Assembly: GCF_029227915.1 (NCBI RefSeq)
Contig: NC_079877.1
Location: forward strand, 24,825,851-24,889,850
Direction: 5' to 3'
DNA length: 64,000 nt
Source: Hydractinia symbiolongicarpus
Taxonomy: Eukaryota > Cnidaria > Hydrozoa > Anthoathecata > Hydractiniidae
Position 1 is the first letter of the stretch, and every line of letters starts with the position of its first letter. The position numbers and the translations under genes are program-made. Below, in pieces: positions 9,481 to 20,049 of this stretch. The notes under the pieces are model-generated. The model was not told where the DNA came from and did no database searches. It saw nothing but the letters and a program-made list of their open reading frames with translations.

Positions 9481-12400
9481 TTACCGAATTTTTAATTTGT
9501 GCGCTGGATATACGGAATGTGAGCATTTTAACCGGTTCGTAGCCCCTTTACACATGTGTGTTCGTAGCCCCTTTAACAAATTCTCTTTCGTCTTTTTTAC
9601 AGGCCGTGCATTTAAAATCTCTTAACAGCATTAAACTCAAACTTTTACACACGCATTTAGATCCCGCTGATATATCTGAGTAAGGAATATACGTTCTTGC
9701 TCATTTTAGCAGTGAAGAGCTTTCAACAGAAGGATATACATTAAAACCAGTCGTTTTGACAGAGAGTTCCGGTAGATGTGGAAACTTGTGTTAACAGTAC
9801 TAAATTCAATGAAATAACACTTGACTGACTGCGAATAAAAGGAGAATCAATAAATTCATGTTACTTTTTCCTCGCATTAACCCAAATCACTTCTGTAATT
9901 TAACTGCTGCAGCTAAAATAGTCAACAATTTTTATTTTGTAGAATAATCTCTTGCAAAAGTATCAAAATTAATTCGGCAAGATGCCGTTTCGTATCACCT
10001 GGAGAGTAAAACATTTGAATTCTTGTAAGAAAAAATAAAGGAAAATTATCCATGCGCGCTTTTCGGTTTGTCACTGTCGTTCCTATAAATCAAGTTTTCG
10101 CGAACACTTATCAGTCAAGTAGTTAACATCAAATAACAAGATAGGCATGATGAGGCATGCCGAGTCGAATTTGTGAATATTAAGTGTGAAATAACTTGGG
10201 TAGAAAAAGGGTTGTTAACTTAAAAATTGTTGTGGGGTGCTTTTGCACCAACGGAATAAAATTTAAAGAAAAATATATTGTAATAGCAATACTTGAAGTT
10301 TCAGAATTTTGAGGGCGATAAGACTTTGTGCGCAATATAATAAAGTTGGCTAAATAATGAGCAAAAGGTATTTTTTCTTTGAAAAAATGTAAGAGAATTA
10401 AAAACCAAATGTCATAAATCTCAATCGCACATTTTCATATTCCATCTCCAAAGTATGAATCGGGTGAAGTCCCTGCATAATACCTGCATAATAAGTCACA
10501 GTGCAGTCGAAATTTTTATTTATAATTTACTTACACCCGTGGGTGAGAGTGTTTAACATGCAACGAGAGTTACACGGTGGTAAGAACAAATTTAATTAGG
10601 GCGCCGTATCGATCAATATTCGATGTAACCGTCTATACGGATTTTTGGATGGTTACTTACTTTTTTTTTTCAAGAAATATATTTATCTGTTGCCTTAGTG
10701 TGAGTGTTAAAACCGTTTCGGTTTCTTGTTTACCATAAAATCACAACGACAGTTCTCTTGTGCCATGTCGTCATGTCGTTATATATCTCTCCTGGGAATT
10801 GTCAAATAGCCTCCAGAGTCCCTTCAAAAACCATTAGGTAATAGATTTCTCTTCTGCTAAATATGTATTCCAAAACAAGTGAATTTAAAAAAGTTTATGA
10901 AGGAATGAAATTATAAAATGCTCGCGATCCTATTATTTTGGATTGGTAAGTTCTGCACGTTAATATTTTTTAGTTCCCTCAAGTTATATTTTTTGTTTAC
11001 CCTGAATGACGAAAATCTTTGCCTGAAAAAAAGTTCATTATGAAAATTTAGGAACGATTTCATACAAATGTAATCTAAATACAGAGGGAGACCCAAAACT
11101 CAAACAAAAACCGTTTCTCCCCAATGTTCGGACAGGGGATTTAGGCTTTTACTAACGAAGATACGTGGTTTTCACATATTTAACTTGAGGGTAACGTTCG
11201 ATTTGATATCAATGACGTAGTGCAGTAGTCACTAAAGACTTTAAAACCAGGTGCGTAACGACGGAAACCTTGTTATCTTGAATAGGTTTCGTTGTTCTTA
11301 GTTAGCTTGAGTAGTCAAACAATTTGGTATGACGTCACGTTGTCATCGTGACGGTAAAGGTAGTCGAGAAAAAGTTTACGTTTGGCCTGTTTGCGGGTTC
11401 TGAAATATACGATACATTTTTCTTTTGTTATTCTAATTGTCCTCCAATGTGCTAACAAACAGTGGTGTCAAAATTTTTTGGCAATACGATATTTTTTTCA
11501 TTACATTTGGAGAAGGGTCCCACCCTCCTCCCCGGCTTTTCAAAGCCTCCAAAAAGCCCCGCCTGAAGAGGGTTAAACGTAGATCTAGTGACCGTTGCTT
11601 CTGGTGTAACGCGATTTTTGTCTTTACTTGATTAGCATAAAGCTAGTGTTTTTGAGTTTAAAAAAGGGAGTGCAAATTTTATCGTTAAAAAAACACCTGT
11701 TTCCCAGGACTTTCATGCTTGGTAACTAGAGTGACAAAGGCGTAAACAACTGACGTAATCACAATGTTTATATTTACCATGTAATAGGATAAGATGCAAA
11801 ATAATTTTATTTACTTAAGGTCATTATTTGAAATCACAAACACAACGTTTCTTTGATGGGAAAACAAAAAGAGATCATAAAATTCTTAGTAAAATATCTT
11901 AATAGAGAAAGTCATGGGGTGTGCATGAAAACAGGAACCTTAGACTTTGGACTTGTGTTTTTGTGAAATATTTTGCTTACTTAGCATTTTAATAACAATT
12001 TTTGTATTTTCTTACATAATACAAAACCATTGAAAGATTTTTATGCATGTTGACAAAACTCATCTGATTTAATTCATTATCATGGAACGTCACAACCTCT
12101 TTCCCACAAGGCCTTCTTTGATCCTAAATTATCAGACAAGGATAATAAACCCAGGGTACAAAGTTAAAAAACGTTGTCCATAGTGGCTTGTCCTTCATTG
12201 AATGAAGAAATTTATTTTCCTGAATAACAACAAAGAAAGGATGATATAGGAAAAAACTTCCGCTTCGTAATCGTGCAGCATTTCACAGTTCATGAGATTA
12301 ATTTCAACTTACCTGTAATTTATGCTAGCTTACAGTGTACTTTCATCAGCATTGTGCAGTCCAACTCACAACCCTGTTCCCGGGGATTTTTGTCTTGTAT

Positions 12401-12817
12401 CGGCGCTGCGTTTATTGGTCTTTCGATACGCATACGATCCTGGTATCGAGGTTGGTCCAACTTCATGTTCTGTTTTTACCTGAACACGTCTCTTTTCATA
12501 TTGACAAATCAACTAAAACAAAAGTGAAATTCTACATTATCCAGAACATAATGGCTACTATGACGACGTCATATTTTTTAATTTTTTTTTGACATTAATT
12601 AAATGGTTTTGAAAGGTTTCTGAAAGAGGTAGCAACAATAAAAGTCTTAAAGAACAATCCAAAGTGGTGGCCATGTAATTACACCTCAAGTACCCCGCAT
12701 TGAACGTGAAAAACCCAAAACGTTTAACTCATGCTTCCAATCTAACAGTTTATAATATAAAAATTTATCAAAATGTACGGATGGGACTCAATGATGAAAG
12801 TATTCTTCTTATTTCAG
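9481..12817. other. Gene-free stretch upstream of the first LAMP-like gene
   Basis: It should contain the unseen signal-peptide exon and promoter of the LAMP-like gene at 12818, but I could not identify an ATG exon ending in phase 1 with a donor. A perfect TGACGTCA palindrome is at 11330-11337. Otherwise the stretch is AT-rich without recognisable coding. Confidence 0.5.
12369..12454. mobile_element. Short inverted-repeat element, CAACCTCGT family
   Basis: A diverged copy begins CAACCCTGTTCCCGGGG and ends ATCCTGGTATCGAGGTTG. The length and hairpin layout match 1532-1610. Confidence 0.5.
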
Positions 12818-15800
12818 TAACGCTGACAACCGCTGACATAACAATGTATGGGTTTGGTAACACAAACAGTGATGATTGTGAAAACGCGACCACGGCGGAA
12901 ATAAAGTCGTCATCAATAAAAAAAGCGACGGCAAAAACAGTGACGGTAAATATTACAATGGAACGCAGCACTGCGACCAAAACACCTACAATTTCAATTA
13001 GCACGACAATATTAGAAATTACGATCTCTGAAACGATACCAATCGCCAGAAGTAAGAAGAAGAAAGGCAAGTTTTTCTTTCACGAACCACGGTGTCTCTA
13101 AAATACTTTTTTTCTTCACAGAGCAGCGCATCACAACAGTATTCTCGAGCCATTATTTTACTAATTCGTCTCTATAATAATAGTCGTCGTCTGTCTGTTC
13201 GTCTGTTTGTTACGGAAACACAAAATGTGATATATAAAGAACTGGCGACCCCCCCGTGGATTTTTTCACGGGTTAACGACTAGTTACCAATATTCCTGGT
13301 AAATCAAGTAAGTGTTATTTTATAGTGTCCAAGGCCGTATTCCCCACCATGTCTGATTTACCCAGTTCCACTGTCATTAAACCAATAATCACAACAACGC
13401 ACAAAACTTCAACCGCTGTACGTGATAGCAATCCCGTCGCTGTTAGTCGCAACTCAGACGTGGGGTTGTATAAAATACATGATGACAGTAATAACATTTG
13501 CTTTTGGTTTGAAGCAGCGGTTACCTTAATCATAAAGTACCAAGATAAAGACCAAAATTTTGTGAGTATATACTTTTTAAAAAATACAGTAGATATTCGT
13601 CAATCGAAAATGCAACGAATGAGATAGTATGTTCCGAAAATAAACGAATCGTTTTAATTAAGCAGGTGTTAAACCAAAAATTATTATAAAGCAATGGGCA
13701 AAAGATTTTGTCTGAAATACCAGATGTTTATAAACAGCATTCGAATTTGCGATTGTGTACTGTAGCCATACTTTATCTTTAGATGTTTGGTCAATTTTTT
13801 TTTACAACTGTTGACTTATTTTATTTTAAACAGCAAACACAAAATGAAACAAGTGTTCACCAAAATATATTTTTGGAATTATTTCCAATTTTTGGAATTT
13901 TCTTCTGTACAAACATTCTAAACCTGCAGCGCCTTTACTCTTCAAAGAAACAAGGAAATAAGTACATTTTAGTGTTGTTATCAAAACATTTCGATAACAA
14001 CACAAGCCTTAGTCTTTGTAAAAAATCACTAAGGAGCAATAGCTAGCACACGAAGGAGTAGTCAAAGTGATTGTCACTTCTTCCATGAACATCAACGCTC
14101 ATGAGTTACAGGTTAGTGGTCATTAATGCTTTTCAGTGCCAGGTGAGAGCCAAGCCTAATGGTGTATACCAAATTATAATGACTTTTACTGCACTTTTGT
14201 AAATTTTACTTTGAAAAAAAGGACCATTAAAACCTCATTGTCATTACTACACATTATTGGTAAATTAAAAGTCGATATAAAGTTTTTAATACACCTAGTC
14301 CCCAGGGGTTCTTGCTTTCTTGCCATCGAGGCCAGCGGCGATAATGTCAACCGGCAATTAAGCGTTGGAGGCTTTGATAACAGGTAACAAACGTGAGTTA
14401 GAGATCAGTGTTAGTCAGAAACGCAGAAACCAAATCGTATGTTCAGAAACGTGTAAATTGGATAAATATTAATTAACACAAACATTATTTGTTATATACT
14501 TGTCTCCAGGGTATTGTGGCCCCCGAGTCATTTTAGGCAAAATGTTATGGAAAAATGTATTTGCTTTGAAATATATTTGTTGCTCTACGCAGCCAACGAT
14601 GTTTAAATCTAATCTTTTTTTTGTTTATTTAAGTTATTTTCTATTGTTATTTGTAAGTCAGACCTGAATAATAGCCTGGTTGCATTCCATCTTTTTTACT
14701 TTAGCATGAAGCGATGTTTAATCTTCCGGCAGCCGGTGCTGATATAAATGGCACGTGCTTTTATGACAAACAAAAAGAAGCAACTATAATCATTAACTGG
14801 AACAGTCTTTATAAAATCGAATTTGGAGTGAGACAGGATTTGAAAGATTGGTATATTGAGTATATTTCTGTAAAAATTAAAACAAAAGACAAATCAGTTT
14901 TTCGTAATCCAAAAAAAGGTAACTGTTGCACTGCACCATTTTTTTCGACTATTACAAATCAGGGAGGAAATAACAAAGTAAAAGAGTTATTTTTAGAACT
15001 ACATTGTTTATACACTGTTTTTGTATATAATTCCATATTAACAATTCTCGTTTTTATAATTGTGTTGCAGACACACGAACTACGAACTAAGTCCGCAGGA
15101 AATTTTTGCCTTTTCTATATACTCACATCAAAAAGAAAAAAATCCTTAAAAACGAGGATGTAAATGCATTATACAAAGGGCTATCGACTAGTCTTCTATA
15201 ATAAAACCCGTTTTTTGTTCAAACTGTTAGCAGAATCGCTACTTTGTGCCGGGTGTGCACGAAATACGACGTGAACGACGAGTGATAATGTAAGGACCGG
15301 AATTTACGACGGACCAACTCATGGAATTTTCAAGGGCTAACGAGTAGTCTCAAAAAGAATGTCTGTGTCTTATTAACCACGGTAGCTGGTCTGCTGTTTT
15401 GTGCATGCATAAAATAACAATGCTTTTCATATGTATAACAGCTGAAAATCTGAGGACCGAAATATGTAGGACAGGCAGATTATCCAAGTGCTAACGACTA
15501 GTCTCGATTTTGATAATAACCTTTGTCTGTCTGTAAGTAAAATATCGTACTTGTGAGTAGCGACCACAAGTTTTCTTGGTTTTTATGGCCGGTGAATACT
15601 AAGTTTTTCCACTGAACCAAAATTAATTAAATCTTTAATTAAATTAGAAGGGAACTTAATCGAATGCGCGGATTAAAATTTATTTTTTCCACTATTTCTT
15701 CACTAGTTTCTCTGTCTTAGGTGAACTTCAGGCCACAGCACGTAATGCATGGTTACTTCGCACGCCATTAAATCACTCCTATCTTTGCGAGGAAGAAATG

Positions 15801-16581
15801 GCAGTAAATATTGGTGACATAAAAATCGTCATACAAGGTGTCAAAATGCAACCATTTCATGTCAAAGATAGCAAGCTTGAAGCAGGTATGTACATCCTAT
15901 AAAATCGACGGATGTTTTTAGAAGGAGAACTATTATGCTGCACTGCATTTTGTGCTTATTAAAAAATAAAATTTCGGAACATGATTACAAAGTAGTACTC
16001 AGTTGCCACGCTGGTAAAACTAGTTAGTCTTTTCTAAATTTTTGTAACCGTTAAGAGATTGCAACTGCAAAATTGTGCATGACTGGCTCAGCCTTTCCCC
16101 AGGGTTTTAAAAAAAGAATTAAAGAAAGAGCACTGGTATCGAGTTTATGATCGGATATAAACGATAACGTTGAAGGTTAAGGTTACATTAAAGCTACTTT
16201 TCCCTTAAACCTAAGTCCAACCGCTTTCTAAACTCATCGCAGCAGGTGGATTGAACAGACAATCACAGAGGCTAGAAAGCTTCTTATCCTTTTGTAACAA
16301 ACTACGGTTACTTAATTGAAACACGGACTTGCCCACCCAAATTAGATCCCAATGCGCACCTTGAAATATTGGACTACGTAAGGTAAATAAAATTCGTTTA
16401 GCTATTTTTATTTTTAGCACACGTTTGTTCCTCCACAAAAAACAATCGTTCATCCGTGATGCTCTCCGCCATTGTTTGTATTAGTTCAGGTTTCGTTCTT
16501 GCGACGTTCCTTACCATCGCTACATTATGTTATTTCGTCAAGCGGAAAAGGACACACAGAGTGTACAAAATGATCACGTGA
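12818..16581 (+). CDS. LAMP-like lysosomal membrane glycoprotein (paralogue 1), first exon not found
   Basis: Five exons join in frame: 12818-13051, 13326-13561, 14705-14918, 15721-15885 and 16418-16581, about 337 residues. The first two encode a Thr/Ser-rich mucin-like stalk. A single LAMP lumenal domain follows, with GLYKIHDDSNNIC, NGTC, NHSYLC and AHVC supplying the four family cysteines, and MQPF matching the family QAF/QPF motif. The last exon gives a transmembrane helix (SAIVCISSGFVLATFLTIAT) and a basic tail ending VYKMIT. YKMI is a YxxPhi sorting motif but lacks the preceding Gly of classic lysosomal tails, so trafficking may differ. The domain introns have phases 0, 1, 1, identical to the LAMP gene at 20050. 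The acceptor at 12817 (ttcttcttatttcag) and the incoming phase 1 predict an upstream signal-peptide exon. Function, lysosome or endosome membrane protection, is inferred from the family. Confidence 0.8.
13169..13283 (+). mobile_element. Mini-Helitron-like repeat
   Basis: A 115-bp element starts TCTCTATAATAATAG and ends in a hairpin (CCCGTGG...CACGGG), then TTAACGA and CTAG followed by T. A 5' TC, a 3' hairpin and CTRR before T are the marks of Helitron termini. It lies in an intron of the LAMP-like gene. Confidence 0.6.
15192..15347 (+). mobile_element. Mini-Helitron-like repeat, degraded
   Basis: It begins TCTTCTATAATAAAACC and ends with a weak hairpin (CTCATGG...CAAGGG), then CTAACGAGTAG followed by T. 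It is a diverged relative of 13169-13283, also in an intron of the LAMP-like gene. A further 3'-end fragment ends near 15502. Confidence 0.45.
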
Positions 16582-18498
16582 CTTTGTGGTAACGTTGAAA
16601 GGTGCACCGGAATTGAGCGAAAATCGGAAAGGTTGTTTATTTGTACTCCATTATAAGTTTTTGTATGTACTGTACACAAGAATATAAATTATGGAAACAT
16701 ACGGTCTGATTCCATTTGTTTTTTTAACTGTTATTAAAAAAAAACTTCTTCTTCTTTAGTTCTTCTTGTTTTAGGGATTGGTAAACGTCAAATGGTAAAC
16801 CTGAAGGCGTCGAGACTGAGGTTTATTTATAGATAGTCGTATTTCAAATTTTTCTGTAACAATGTTTTAATTAAAAGACAATGAAAACACTAAAGCTTTT
16901 TTTCCCTGAAGAAAATTAATGCTTTGTCTGTATCGAAAAGATTTCATAGAAAGGCTTGAAATGTTTGCAATATCGTTCTTGATTCTCTACTTCCAGTTAT
17001 ATTGCATTTAGGGTATTGATTATCGGGTATCAGTTCCATGCTTTTACTTAGGTTATGGAGTCTCGCTTTTCTTTTACGCTCTAATAAAAAAATTTAGTAA
17101 ACAGCGTTACATTTTATTTTCATTCCTCTTTAAAACTCTGCTCTGGCGTATTTTACCTTATGAACCGTCAATTTAGAGCACAACACGTGCAAAGAGTTGT
17201 TAACATTAAGGAGATACAAAAAGTTGCAAAAAAGTTACAGAAAGTTGCAATGAGTTACAAAAAGTTGCAATGAGTTACAAAAAGTTGCAGATAGTCACAA
17301 AAAGGTACTGAAAGTTGGAAAAAGTTACAGAAAGTTACAAAAAGTTCCTTAATTTTGTAAAAAGTTGCAGAAAGATGCAGAAAGATGCAGAAAGTTGCAG
17401 AGTGTTACAAAAAGTTACTGAAAGATGCAGAAAGTTGCTGAATGTTGCGGAAAGATGCAGAAAGTAGCAGAAAGTTATAGAAGATTACAGAAAGTCCCAT
17501 AAAGTAACAAGTTATATTTAAAATTGCAGACATGCAGACAGGTTTAGGGTAGATAATTTCCCCCACAGAATGACAACGGAAATTAAAATCTTTGTCATAG
17601 CAAACAGATCATCGGCTTGAAAGATCGAACATTGATATAGCTTATAATGCTTATAATTTTGTTTCGTTTTTAGACGTAGAAATATTTATATGCTGTTCTT
17701 TAAAGGGTAGATGGCAATGAAACCTATTCTCATCGTATCCTAAAATGTATAAATGAACCGCATTCGGGCTTGAGTGACCTAACGTAAGCGGATAGTTCAA
17801 TTTGTTCCGCATTTTCTGAGCGTGTACTTTCACATATCTTTTACTTTTTGTACATTATTCTATCACTTTACTATTAACAAACAAAATGCAGATACTTCGA
17901 TTGACTATTTTCGTCTTCTCATGTTAGATGCATCATCGAGCCACAATGGCGACGCTATATAATGGTAAAATATGGGCGTAATCATGACTTTGTATTAATT
18001 CGGTTAATTATTTGTTGTTGCATTTTTGCCCGCCTGGACTGCATATTACTCTCTTAACTAAGCCACAAAATTGTAAACATTTTTTTCTGAATCCGATAAC
18101 TGGCGGAAAAGATGTGAAAAATGCGAATGACTAAGGGAACAAGAAATGCGAACAAAAAAGTATGCAAGATTTCAAGCGTTTAACACGGGGTGGACAAACG
18201 GTAATTTACAAAATCAAAGCAAAAGCAAAGTTTCCGGGGCTATTTACAGGAGGGTGATAGTAAACCTACAGAACAAAGGTCTAGATAGAACCGGGGCTTT
18301 TAAATTCAAGCGATTTAATGCTTTAATATTTTTAGGTGCTTTTAATTTTTTATGTATTGAATTGATTTTTGTCAAATTTTAAATCGATTTCTATAGGCAA
18401 GTGAAATAACATCTGGGTGGACAAAAAGTGTTACTGTTAGTTAACTAAGTACACATCAACGGCTTCTGTTTTTACATGCTCAATTAGACTTAAAGATA
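16582..18498. other. Gene-free stretch after the first LAMP-like gene
   Basis: Besides the tandem repeat at 17216-17515 I see nothing recognisable. Part of it must hold the 3' UTR of the upstream gene, but no canonical AATAAA close to the stop is evident. Confidence 0.5.
17216..17515. repeat. Tandem repeat of about 10-11 bp (AAAGTTGCAGA type)
   Basis: About 300 bp are built from imperfect copies of AAAGTTGCAG and AAAGTTACAA, with frequent TTGCAATGAG doublets giving a secondary period near 20-22 bp. Drift is considerable towards the 3' side. Confidence 0.8.
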
Positions 18499-18638
18499 CT
18501 AGTCGTTAGCCCGTGGGAAAATCCACCGGTTCGCCCTTCCTTTTTATACCGCATTGCGTGCATCTCGCTACTTGCGCAGCTAAGCTACCATTTTGCGTGA
18601 CGAACAGACGTATACGGGTATTTTAATATATATTTAAG
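18499..18638 (-). mobile_element. Mini-Helitron-like repeat
   Basis: Inverted copy: on the + strand it opens A-CTAGTCGTTAGCCCGTGG followed by the hairpin partner TCCACCGG. It is the first of four copies placed head to tail between the two LAMP genes. The left (5') end is unclear. Confidence 0.5.
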
Positions 18639-18863
18639 TCGTTAGCCCGTGGAAAAATCCACGGGTTCGCCCGTACTTTAAATTTACCCGTCGCAACAAA
18701 GTGGATAAAAATATATCGCATTATGTATTTGTGCGCATTTTAAAAAAATTCGTGATTCTGTTACGCATTTGGTATTTGTGCGCATTTTAAAAAATTTCGT
18801 GATTCTGTTACGGGACGCAGCTTTCGCGGACACACAGACAAAATTCGGCTATTATTAAAGAGA
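18639..18863 (-). mobile_element. Mini-Helitron-like repeat with internal duplication
   Basis: It opens TCGTTAGCCCGTGGAAAAAT and closes with CTATTATTAAAGAGA, the inverse of the 5' end. A segment of about 50 bp (TTTGTGCGCATTTTAAAAAA and the following CGTGATTCTGTTACG) is duplicated inside, at 18730 and 18777. Confidence 0.55.
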
Positions 18864-18990
18864 CTAGTCGTTAACCCGTGGAAAAATCCATGGGGTCGCC
18901 GTCCTTTATGTACCGCATTTCGTATGTCTCGCTACTTAAGGTGCCATCTTGCGCAGAGAGACAGACAGACGACGGCTATTATTATAGAGA
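18864..18990 (-). mobile_element. Mini-Helitron-like repeat, clean termini
   Basis: A 127-bp inverted copy. It opens A-CTAGTCGTTAACCCGTGG and closes CTATTATTATAGAGA-T, i.e. A-TCTCTATAATAATAG on its own strand, so insertion between A and T is preserved as expected for a Helitron. Confidence 0.6.
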
Positions 18991-18993
18991 TAG

Positions 18994-19090
18994 TAGTTGC
19001 CCGTGGAAAAATCCACGGGTTCGCCCGTCCTTTATATTTACCCGTCGCAACAAAGCGGATAAAAATATATCGCATTAGATATTCGTGTTT
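18994..19090 (-). mobile_element. Mini-Helitron-like repeat, truncated
   Basis: Only the hairpin end (GCCCGTGGAAAAATCCACGG) and about 75 bp of body are present. The body matches 18639-18863. Confidence 0.5.
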
Positions 19091-19580
19091 CCGTAACATC
19101 TTTTTATACGTACAACTACAGTGTAAAATATGGTCTTAAAACGAACTTTTTCTACTTAGCACGCTTAAAGTTTTCTGCAAAATGTGATGTCATTGTTTAC
19201 ATATATTGGGCCCAGTCCAAAATGAAGAAATAACGCCTGTTTGTCTTTTTTGAGAGAAAAAAATTGAAGTTGCGGAGTATAGTACAACAATTAGCGAGGG
19301 GAAACATTTGTGTACAAGAGGCGTATAATGAATTTTAACTCAATAAAAGGCATTCTTGTCCCCAGATCTCTTTGAGATAAACTTCAAAAATTTATCTAAA
19401 AAAAGCACTGGGATCGAGGATGATCGAGGCCACAAAATCGGCCTGCTACAGAAAATAACGTACTGCTACACATCGCTACGAAAAATTACGCTTTACTAAT
19501 TGTACTACAAGATGAGCCTCCATTGATGAGCCTCACTACAATGTGCTTTATGGAGAATAGCACATCATTATCTCCACAAG

Positions 19581-19771
19581 GCTTGGGAACGTACATAGGT
19601 CTAACGCATGGGGTTGAATGCTATATCTCCTTCATATTCAGGAAGTAATACGTGGACGACTTACCCAATGTCTGTTGTCGAGTGTAGCTTGGGAACGTAC
19701 TTAGGTCTAACGCATGGGGTTGAATACTATATCTCCTTCATATTCAGGAAGTAATACGTGGACGACTTACC
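19581..19771. repeat. Direct tandem duplication, about 106-bp shift
   Basis: The segment starting GCTTGGGAACGTAC at 19581 is repeated at 19687 almost base for base, ending GACGACTTACC. It lies about 280 bp upstream of the LAMP start codon and could be part of a promoter region. Confidence 0.85.
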
Positions 19772-19868
19772 TGTTTTTCGGTTTCGTCCGGTTTCGGAGG
19801 ACCTTTGCATTGTGTAGGAGAGTGTTATTAACTAAATCACATGTTTCATAATATTGCATCATCCCGAG

Positions 19869-19913
19869 CCAATCAAATTGCATATGTCGCAATTATTCAT
19901 TAGGGTCATGTGA
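19869..19913 (+). promoter_or_regulatory. LAMP promoter motifs: CCAAT box and M-box/CLEAR-like site
   Basis: CCAAT is at 19869-19873 and TCATGTGA at 19906-19913, within GGGTCATGTGATTG. TCATGTGA is the M-box bound by MITF/TFE bHLH-Zip factors, and CLEAR sites (GTCACGTGAC) that drive vertebrate lysosomal genes differ by one core base. It sits 137 bp upstream of the LAMP start codon. Single E-boxes occur often by chance, but the position and gene type fit. Confidence 0.5.
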
Positions 19914-20049
19914 TTGTTTTTTCTGGAACTTAGGGCCAGCATTGCGATAGCGAAGACACACTGGAACATTGAGGGAAAACTACCTAATCTTGACTTCATT
20001 TGATTATATTTTTACTAAAACACAACACTGGTACTTTGAATAAATCAGA

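Noticed and set aside
11330-11337. TGACGTCA palindrome as a CRE promoter element
   Set aside because: No transcription start is known nearby and the same octamer occurs in an unrelated MITE near 6310; chance cannot be excluded.
12781-12817. ATG at 12781 as start of the upstream LAMP-like protein
   Set aside because: The peptide is not a good signal sequence, and a strong acceptor (ttcttcttatttcag) at 12817 with incoming phase 1 matches the paralogue's exon 2.
12768-13070. Hydrophobic 100-residue open frame on the minus strand
   Set aside because: It is the complement of the Thr-rich mucin exon of the LAMP-like gene; such exons give Val/Ile-rich antisense frames.
18878-19139. Short overlapping + strand frames around 19000
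   Set aside because: They lie within the Helitron-like repeats.
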